NCBI GenBank assembly: GCA_025782575.1
Contig: JALGYY010000027.1
Span: forward strand, 1-5,226
DNA length: 5,226 bases
Direction of reading: 5' to 3'
Origin: a bacterium
GTDB taxonomy: Bacteria; Orphanbacterota; Orphanbacteria; Orphanbacterales; Orphanbacteraceae
Both the position numbers and the translations under genes were made by a program. Under the pieces are notes generated by a model, which worked only from the letters and a program-made list of their open reading frames with translations, did no database searches and was not told where the DNA came from. This document shows positions 1-4,287 of the stretch, in pieces. Each line of letters opens with the position of its first letter. Positions within the stretch are counted from its first letter, which is position 1.

Positions 1-1149
1 CGCAGGGATCTCTCGGGATTCGATGTTGAGACCTGGGGTGCGCAGATCCAACTTGAGAAGGACACGTCTCTCGGCTATTGGACCTTTGGAGGCGACTACT
101 ACTACGATGACATCAACAGCTTCCGTCGCAATTTCCGAGATGGCACCCTCGGCTCCAGGGACGTCCAAGGACCGCTTGGCGATGACGCCGATTACAGCCT
201 TTTTGGCGTGTACGCGCAGAATGAGTTCGAGCTCTTCGGTATCGATTGGACGCTCGGTATCCGGTATACCCAGGCCCGGGCAGATGCCGACCGGGTCGAC
301 AACCCGGAGGTGGACGGAAGCGATCCCACAACTCCAGGGAACATCATCTCGATCTCCGATACATACAACGATGTTTCGGGCAACATTCGGGGAAGCACGC
401 CGATTCACGGTGAAGACTGGCGTCTCTTCTTCGGAGTCTCGCAGGGGTTTCGCGCACCGTCAATTCACGATCTGACGAGTTTCGATTCAACCAGCATCTT
501 TGAGGTTCCCACGCAGGACCTCGATCCCGAGAACTTTCTCACCATCGAAGTGGGAGTCAAGGCAGACACCGACCGGCTATCCGGACGCATCGCAGGCTAC
601 TACACCTTCATCGACGATCTGATCGTCCCTTCCCCCACCGGTGAGATCCGAGACAACACTCCGGTGGTTCGGAAGGACAACGTCGGTGACGGTCATGTCG
701 CGGGAATAGAAGTGGAGGCGAACTACGTGCTCAACAGCGACTGGTCCCTCTTCGGAGCGGTTGGTTGGCAGAGCGGCCAGGTGGATCAATTTAGATTTCC
801 GTCCGGTGAGAAGGTCGACAAGCCGCTCGATCGGCTCATGCCGCTCTCTGGTGTCGTTGGTGTGCGCTTGAGTCCTGAAGGAGAGGGTTTTTGGATCGAT
901 ACCTTCACACGTTTCTCTGATGATCAGGATCGGCTCTCGTTGCGGGACAGAACGGATACCCAGCGCATCCCACTGGGCGGAACGCCTGGGTGGGCCACAT
1001 TGAACGTGCGAGGTGGATACAGCGTTACCGACGCGGTCACCGTTTCGGCGGTCGTGGAGAACATCACGAACAAGGATTACCGCATCCACGGCTCGGGGCA
1101 AAACGAGCCGGGGACCAACTTCATCCTGTCTCTCGAGTATCGATTCTGA
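1..1149 (+). CDS. TonB-dependent outer-membrane receptor, C-terminal part (5' truncated by window edge)
   Basis: The frame is open from base 1 to a TGA at 1147-1149, giving 382 residues of what is normally a 600-1000-residue protein. The signal peptide, TonB box and plug domain lie outside the window. What is seen is the second half of a 22-strand barrel: alternating aromatic/polar strands, the receptor signature GFRAPS (445-462) followed by a loop and then 'L-D-P-E-N-F-L-T-I-E-V-G-V-K', the near-terminal 'VENITNKDYRIHGSG', and a final strand LSLEYRF ending in Phe as required for BAM-dependent insertion. Receptors of this family import scarce ligands (metal chelates, haem, cobalamin, sugars) across the outer membrane using TonB-ExbB-ExbD energy. 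The substrate cannot be read from this part. It is separated from the MerR operon by 76 bp that contain that operon's own promoter, so co-regulation is not shown. The family assignment is firm; the ligand is unknown. Confidence 0.93.
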   Translation, partial: RRDLSGFDVETWGAQIQLEKDTSLGYWTFGGDYYYDDINSFRRNFRDGTLGSRDVQGPLGDDADYSLFGVYAQNEFELFGIDWTLGIRYTQARADADRVDNPEVDGSDPTTPGNIISISDTYNDVSGNIRGSTPIHGEDWRLFFGVSQGFRAPSIHDLTSFDSTSIFEVPTQDLDPENFLTIEVGVKADTDRLSGRIAGYYTFIDDLIVPSPTGEIRDNTPVVRKDNVGDGHVAGIEVEANYVLNSDWSLFGAVGWQSGQVDQFRFPSGEKVDKPLDRLMPLSGVVGVRLSPEGEGFWIDTFTRFSDDQDRLSLRDRTDTQRIPLGGTPGWATLNVRGGYSVTDAVTVSAVVENITNKDYRIHGSGQNEPGTNFILSLEYRF

Positions 1150-1150
1150 A

Positions 1151-1172
1151 GGCTTGTTTTTTTCGGCAAGCC
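1151..1172. repeat. Short inverted repeat after the receptor gene, possible weak terminator
   Basis: GGCTTG (1151-1156) and CAAGCC (1167-1172) are perfect complements around a T-rich 10-nt loop. The hairpin sits directly after the receptor stop codon and ends 1 nt before the -35 box of the MerR promoter. The T-run lies in the loop rather than after the stem, so it is not a canonical intrinsic terminator. It may only insulate the two transcription units. Confidence 0.35.
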
Positions 1173-1173
1173 C

Positions 1174-1205
1174 TTGACCCCGTACTTGGGTACAGGGTGT
1201 AGACT
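1174..1205 (+). promoter_or_regulatory. MerR-type promoter and mer-like operator
   Basis: A consensus-like -35 TTGACC (1174-1179) and a -10 TAGACT (1200-1205) are separated by 20 bp, longer than the usual 17. An over-long spacer is the hallmark of promoters that MerR proteins activate by distorting the DNA. The spacer carries a dyad, ACCCCGTAC (1177-1185), TTGG, GTACAGGGT (1190-1198), with 8 of 9 positions complementary. The core CCGTAC-N4-GTACAG differs by one half-site base from the Tn501/Tn21 mer operator CCGTAC-N4-GTACGG that I know from the literature. Transcription would start near 1212, leaving a leader of about 14 nt before merR. The GAGG at 1213-1216 would serve as ribosome binding site. 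The layout implies that merR is the first gene of its own regulated operon. Confidence 0.82.
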
Positions 1206-1225
1206 ATCGTCCGAGGAAACCAAAC

Positions 1226-1633
1226 ATGGACGAACTCACGATCGGAAAAGTCGCCAAACGGGCGGCCGTGAACATCGAGACCCTGCGCTACTACGAGCGG
1301 CGGGGCCTTGTCGCACAGCCCCCAAGGAGCGGCTCCAACTACCGCATCTACCCGGAGGAGACCGCCCAACGAGTGCGGTTCATTAAGCGCTCGCAAGAGC
1401 TCGGTTTCACCCTCAAGGAAATCAAGGGGCTCCTCTCCCTCCGGGCTGCACCGCGGGCAGGGTGCGCCGATGTTCGCCGCCGCGCCGAGGCCAAGGTCAA
1501 AGAGATCGACGAGAAGATTCGAACTCTTCGCGCGATGCGAAGGGCCCTCGGGAGCCTCGTTCAGGAGTGCTCCGGCCGTGGGCCAGTTACCGAGTGCCCG
1601 ATTCTCGAGGGCATTGATTCGGAGAAGCGCTGA
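1226..1633 (+). CDS. merR: MerR-family metal-responsive transcriptional regulator, Hg(II)-type
   Basis: This 135-residue protein has the usual MerR length. The N-terminal helix-turn-helix spans about residues 5-25 (TIGKVAKRAAVNIETLRYYE), followed by the wing (NYRIYP), a second helical pair (VRFIKRSQELGFTLKEIKGLL), a long dimerisation helix (about 80-112) and a metal-binding tail. Cys80, Cys115 and Cys124 are spaced 35 and 9, exactly as Cys82, Cys117 and Cys126 of Tn501 MerR, which bind one Hg(II) across the dimer. The C-terminal stretch CSGRGPVTECPIL matches the CHARRGNVSCPL loop of that protein. It should repress and, with metal, activate the promoter immediately upstream, so it would be autoregulated. 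The start is chosen on ATG with GAGG nine bases upstream. Its TGA overlaps the next gene's ATG (TGATG), which implies translational coupling. A response to another soft metal (Pb, Cd, Zn) is possible but is less well supported by the cysteine pattern. The gene symbol is used in the sense of the Hg-type subfamily. Confidence 0.92.
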   Translation: MDELTIGKVAKRAAVNIETLRYYERRGLVAQPPRSGSNYRIYPEETAQRVRFIKRSQELGFTLKEIKGLLSLRAAPRAGCADVRRRAEAKVKEIDEKIRTLRAMRRALGSLVQECSGRGPVTECPILEGIDSEKR

Positions 1634-2730
1634 TGGCATCCAAGTGCGCTTCGCAGAAATCCGGCACATCTCTGGTTGTCCCGCTCATGCTTGCCCCGCT
1701 GCTCATCGCAACAGGATGTGCGACCACGTCAGAAACAGACCGTCGGTTCTCGTTTCAAACCAGCAGCCGTGGTGTCTCCGCTGAGCCTGTGGTTTCCATT
1801 GAAACAATTCCTGTCTCGCGACCGCTAAGCGTGGAGGAATCCGACGTCATCGGTCTTTCCACAGACGACACAATTTTCACCGCCTCCGCACGCACGGTGG
1901 ACTTCAATGGACAGGCGCTCATTTCCAGATTCACGTACTTCGAAGCTAGCAACGTCTACGACGGAAATGACCGAGAAGGTGACCCTCTCGACCGAAAGCT
2001 TCGAGTCTATGTCACAAACGTTCGCGGGGTCTTTGGAATCAACGAGGACGTGACGCTTAGCATTGATGTCCCTTACGTGGTCAAGGAGCTCAAAACCAGG
2101 ACGCAAGGCGGAAGACGGATCACTTTGAATTCCGAAGGGCTCGGAGATGTCTCCACTATAGCCAAATGGCGCTTCTTCAAAGACCCCGGTCTTGGAGAAA
2201 CAACCGAAGCCGCAGCTTTTTTCGGATTCAAGCTGCCAACCGGAAGAGATGATGTCCGCGATGAAGGTCAACGCCTTCCTCAGCCCCTCCAGCCGGGAAC
2301 GGGCTCTCTCGACGCGATTCTCGGCACGGCATTCACCCGCTTGTGGAATGGGGGACGGTGGCTCGTTAACGCCGACCTTTTCTACAAAGCCAATTCCGAG
2401 GCGAACGACTACCGATTCGGAAACACTCTTCGCTTCGATGTTGGAGGACAGTTTCGAGTCTACCCGAGGCGCTACGAGCGGTACGACCAACTGACGCTAA
2501 ACGCCATCCTTGAAATGAACGGCCGATACGTTGCAAAGGACACCTTGGACGGCGAGCGCATCGGTACGACCGGTGGGCTCAAACTCTTTATCTCGCCAGG
2601 CATCCAGGCAATCGTCACCGATAGTCTCCTCTTTGAACTCGGGGTTCAGGTTCCGGTCTACCGCGACCTGAACGGTCCGCAACTGGCCGAGGACTTTCGC
2701 GCCACCTTCGGCCTCCGCTTGCGATTTTGA
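1633..2730 (+). CDS. Outer-membrane beta-barrel 'transporter' of the MetA/phenol-degradation type, with lipoprotein-like leader
   Basis: This is a 365-residue envelope protein. Residues 1-29 form a leader with a hydrophobic core LVVPLMLAPLLIATG and a lipobox-like IATGC, so Cys29 may be lipidated. Ala at +2 would allow transfer to the outer membrane. The remainder resembles the MetA-like family of 'transporter' barrels: GLGD (169-172), KLPTG (200-204), GTGS (222-225), SPGIQ (321-325) and ELGVQVPV (335-342), alternating amphipathic strands, and a last strand ending in Arg-Phe. Proteins of this family are found in many degradation and metal operons, but their substrates are mostly unproven. The start ATG shares its A with the merR stop (TGATG), and GGAG lies 8 nt upstream, so it is translationally coupled to merR. 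The HMA selenoprotein gene follows after 18 nt. A role in moving metal or a metal complex across the outer membrane is inferred from context only. A lipobox together with a barrel is unusual; if Cys29 is not lipidated, signal peptidase I would cut close by. Confidence 0.8.
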   Translation: MASKCASQKSGTSLVVPLMLAPLLIATGCATTSETDRRFSFQTSSRGVSAEPVVSIETIPVSRPLSVEESDVIGLSTDDTIFTASARTVDFNGQALISRFTYFEASNVYDGNDREGDPLDRKLRVYVTNVRGVFGINEDVTLSIDVPYVVKELKTRTQGGRRITLNSEGLGDVSTIAKWRFFKDPGLGETTEAAAFFGFKLPTGRDDVRDEGQRLPQPLQPGTGSLDAILGTAFTRLWNGGRWLVNADLFYKANSEANDYRFGNTLRFDVGGQFRVYPRRYERYDQLTLNAILEMNGRYVAKDTLDGERIGTTGGLKLFISPGIQAIVTDSLLFELGVQVPVYRDLNGPQLAEDFRATFGLRLRF

Positions 2731-2734
2731 TATG

Positions 2735-2742
2735 AAAGGAGA
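2735..2742 (+). promoter_or_regulatory. Strong ribosome binding site of the HMA selenoprotein gene
   Basis: AAAGGAGA lies 6 nt before ATG 2749-2751 and fixes that start. The nearby ATG at 2732 is upstream of this site and reads only six codons to a TGA, so it is not the gene start. Confidence 0.8.
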
Positions 2743-2748
2743 ACCATC

Positions 2749-3330
2749 ATGAGGAAATCACTCTTCGCTCTGCTCGCACTGACCCTGATGGTCGCTTGCA
2801 GCACGACTGCTGAAAAACAACAAGTCGGCAACAATGCCGACGTCACCACCGCTCGGCAAAACAAGACCCTTGCTGACCTGGCCATTGGTGGGGTCACCTG
2901 ACCAATATGAGCAGGAGCCCTGAAACGAGGGCTAGAACGCCAGGCTGGCGTTCAAGAATTTGCCTTTGACCTCAATACGGGCATCGCCCAGGTCGCGTTC
3001 CAGGAGGATCGACGAATCGATCTGCAGAACCTGGAAGAAGTCGTCAAATCCACGGGTTTCGAGCTCTTGTGGACGGACCTTTCGACCACTGGAGTGCTCA
3101 TCCGCGCGCCAGGCCCCGATAACCAGGAAGCGCTCGCCGTTCAGTTGCAAGGCAAAGAGCAGCTCCTCTTCCTCGGGCCCGGAGATTCCGAGGGCACCAG
3201 GACAAACTACGTGAAACTCCAGCGTTGGGAGGCGGATGGGAACACCGCCGTCCGCATCAAGGGGCGATTACACGCACACACCGACACAACCCTTGGTATG
3301 TCGGAGTTTGAGATCGTCAGGAGCAACTAA
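2749..3330 (+). CDS. Lipid-anchored HMA-domain selenoprotein with UXXU metal-binding motif (two in-frame UGA)
   Basis: Reading UGA 2899-2901 and 2908-2910 as selenocysteine gives 193 residues ending at TAA 3328-3330. Residues 1-17 are a lipoprotein signal (MRKSLFALLALTLMVAC); Cys17, encoded TGC, would be lipidated, and Ser at +2 predicts the outer membrane. Residues 18-38 are a polar linker. Residues 39-108 are a heavy-metal-associated ferredoxin-like fold: strand TLADLAIGG, motif V-T-U51-P-I-U54, helix AGALKRGLERQAG, strand VQEFAFDL, strand AQVAFQ, helix IDLQNLEEVVKSTG, strand FELLW. HMA proteins (MerP, CopZ, Atx1) bind soft metals with a CXXC at exactly this place. Both Cys codons are TGA here, and no other stop interrupts the frame. 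Residues 109-193 form an extra, probably beta-rich domain that I do not recognise. The gene sits 18 nt after the barrel gene in the MerR operon, which suggests mercury or soft-metal binding at the envelope. The alternative is a pseudogene with two nonsense changes, but hitting both and only the metal ligands by chance is unlikely. It requires selA, selB, selC and selD elsewhere in the genome. Confidence 0.87.
2916..2933 (+). promoter_or_regulatory. Candidate bacterial SECIS hairpin 1
   Basis: AGCCCT (2916-2921) and AGGGCT (2928-2933) form a perfect 6-bp stem closing the loop GAAACG. The loop starts with G2922, and bacterial SECIS elements need a G in the first two loop positions. Twenty nucleotides separate the first UGA from this G, close to the spacing in E. 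coli fdhF (19 by my count). It is only 11 nt from the second UGA, probably too near for that one. The element lies inside the coding sequence, as bacterial SECIS elements do. No bulged U like that of fdhF is evident. Confidence 0.55.
2935..2953 (+). promoter_or_regulatory. Candidate bacterial SECIS hairpin 2
   Basis: GAACGCCA (2935-2942) pairs perfectly with TGGCGTTC (2946-2953) around the loop GGC. If the inner A-T pair is open, the loop is AGGCT, which resembles the AGGUCU loop of fdhF. The loop G2943 lies 32 nt after the second UGA, within the 16-37 nt range commonly used for bacterial SECIS searches. A single base (A2934) separates it from hairpin 1, so the two could stack. There is no T-run after it, so it is not a terminator. 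Confidence 0.5.
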
Positions 3331-3352
3331 GGAGTCTCCCGAAAATAAGTTC
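3330..3352 (+). repeat. Left terminal inverted repeat of the insertion sequence
   Basis: The segment begins AGGAGTCTCCC and continues GAAAATAAGTTC. Aligned without gaps to the reverse complement of 5204-5226 it matches at 18 of 23 positions, including an uninterrupted TCTCCC. The first base is the last A of the selenoprotein stop codon, so the repeat proper may start at 3331. Confidence 0.8.
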
Positions 3353-3480
3353 ACAATATATTGATACTCCGCAACGCGTCCGGAAGACGTGCCTCTGCGT
3401 CCTGTCCGCCAGATCCCATCGAATCGCCTGATTCTAGGCAAAAATTCGTCTTTATTGCCCGATGGACAAGCTCGCCTTCG

Positions 3481-3530
3481 AATGTTACAGTATCAATAGT
3501 ATGAATGCATATAGTTGACATTGTAACATT
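3481..3530. repeat. 50-bp near-perfect palindrome in the transposase leader
   Basis: AATGTTACA (3481-3489) pairs with TGTAACATT (3522-3530), and pairing continues inwards to G3503-C3508 with only two mismatches and three G-T wobbles, leaving a 4-nt loop. The first possible start codon of the transposase frame (ATG 3505-3507) lies in that loop, and a good Shine-Dalgarno sequence AGGAG (3531-3535) follows the stem directly. In RNA this could hide or expose the translation start, which would protect against transcripts entering from outside. It could also be a transposase or repressor binding site. It is probably specific to the element. Confidence 0.65.
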
Positions 3531-4287
3531 AGGAGCGACATGGCCACCAGACCAACGAAAACGAATCGCGACGATGGAAGAATTGGGAGCTGCTCTCGGG
3601 ATCGATGTCCGCATGACCATCTATCGGCTACTCAAGGATCTTGGCTATCGAACGAGCTACTCCCACGGTGGCCGGTACTATGCCTTGAAGAGGACCGTCA
3701 ACTTCGACGAACGGGGACTGTGGTCAGCCCGATCGGTCTGGTTTTCGCAACACGGTACGTTGATGGCGACCTTGGAGAGATTTGTCTCTGACTCTCAACG
3801 TGGTTACTTTGCGACGGAGTTGGAACCATTGCTCCACGTTGGTGTCAAAGAATCCCTACTACGCCTGATCCAAAAGGGGCGTATCTCCCGAGAGCGGGTA
3901 TCACACTCGTATCTGTATTGTTCGCAGATCGATGCGATTCGCAAGTGTCAGCTTGCCGCTCGTGGTGCTGAACTGGGAGTCTCCCTCGATTCGCTGATCA
4001 CTCCGGACGAGGTCTCAAACGAGATCAAAGCCGCCATCGTGCTATTCGCGGCCTTGCTCGATGAACGGCAGTGTCGCCTATTCGCCGGCGTGGAAGCGCT
4101 TCAGTTTGGGAAGGGAACAGAAAGTTGGATCGCCGATTTGCTCGGCATCCATCGCCAAACCGTCGCCAAAGGCCGTCGTGAGTTGTTGGTCGGCGAAGTT
4201 GACTTCGAGCACGTCCGTAAGAAAGGAGCTGGGCGACCCCGGGTGGAAAAAAAACGCCCGAAGTCGTCGAAAAGATCAAAGAGCTGA
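3505..4287 (+). CDS. Transposase N-terminal frame (OrfA) of the ISAzo13-type element
   Basis: This frame gives 260 residues if read alone. Residues 24-140 form an additional winged-helix-like region (MEELGAALGIDVRMTIYRLL, SYSHGGRYYALKR, FDERGLWS) not needed for catalysis, possibly for DNA end recognition. Residues 180-250 match the ISAzo13 N-terminal region: LLDERQCRLFAGVEALQFG, then a helix-turn-helix (ESWIADLLGIHRQTVAKGRREL) and the basic GAGRPRVEKK. The last ten residues (RPKSSKRSKS) are out of family register, because the family sequence continues in the -1 frame after Lys250. The likely main product is therefore a 568-residue fusion made by shifting at 4248-4254. The start is uncertain: ATG 3505 lies in a hairpin loop without a ribosome binding site, ATG 3574 has no clear one either, and the ATG with a good site (3540) is in another frame. 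Confidence 0.8.
   Translation: MHIVDIVTLGATWPPDQRKRIATMEELGAALGIDVRMTIYRLLKDLGYRTSYSHGGRYYALKRTVNFDERGLWSARSVWFSQHGTLMATLERFVSDSQRGYFATELEPLLHVGVKESLLRLIQKGRISRERVSHSYLYCSQIDAIRKCQLAARGAELGVSLDSLITPDEVSNEIKAAIVLFAALLDERQCRLFAGVEALQFGKGTESWIADLLGIHRQTVAKGRRELLVGEVDFEHVRKKGAGRPRVEKKRPKSSKRSKS
4248..4254 (+). other. Predicted -1 frameshift site (A_AAA_AAA) joining the two transposase frames
   Basis: Eight A residues span 4247-4254. In the OrfA frame the heptamer is set as A AAA AAA, ideal for a -1 slip of two lysine tRNAs. A slip here produces VEKK-TPEVVEKIKELMKL, which keeps the family's usual run into the GDP motif. An SD-like AAAGGAG (4222-4228) lies 19 nt upstream and could stimulate the shift. 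Slippage by RNA polymerase on the A8 run is an alternative mechanism. Confidence 0.72.

Noticed and set aside
577-1101. 174-residue minus-strand ORF opposite the receptor
   Set aside because: It is antisense to strongly conserved receptor sequence, with no family resemblance.
1825-2490. 221-residue minus-strand ORF opposite the barrel gene
   Set aside because: It is a shadow frame; the plus-strand frame shows family motifs, a leader and coupling to merR.
2732-2752. ATG 2732 as start of the third operon gene or of a leader peptide
   Set aside because: It reads only six codons before TGA and lies upstream of the strong Shine-Dalgarno sequence that clearly serves ATG 2749.
2749-2901. Stand-alone 50-residue lipoprotein ending at the first TGA
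   Set aside because: It ends in the middle of an HMA motif, and the same frame resumes with the rest of the fold, so it is better read as the first part of the 193-residue selenoprotein.
2899-2910. UGA reassigned to another amino acid genome-wide
   Set aside because: TGA terminates the receptor, merR, the barrel gene and OrfA at sensible positions, so only the HMA motif uses it as sense.
2935-2953. Hairpin 2 as an intrinsic terminator after a short lipoprotein gene
   Set aside because: No T-run follows the stem, and the coding signal continues through it.
3067-3330. Separate 87-residue ORF starting at TTG 3067
   Set aside because: There is no ribosome binding site, and the start lies inside the last strand of the HMA domain. 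It is the tail of the selenoprotein frame.
3354-3363. Perfect 10-bp palindrome CAATATATTG just inside the left end of the element
   Set aside because: It is short and AT-rich and could occur by chance. There is no matching copy near the right end to support a function.
3515-3520. Perfect -35 box TTGACA before the transposase
   Set aside because: No acceptable -10 hexamer lies 15-20 bp downstream, and the segment is part of the palindrome, so a promoter cannot be supported.
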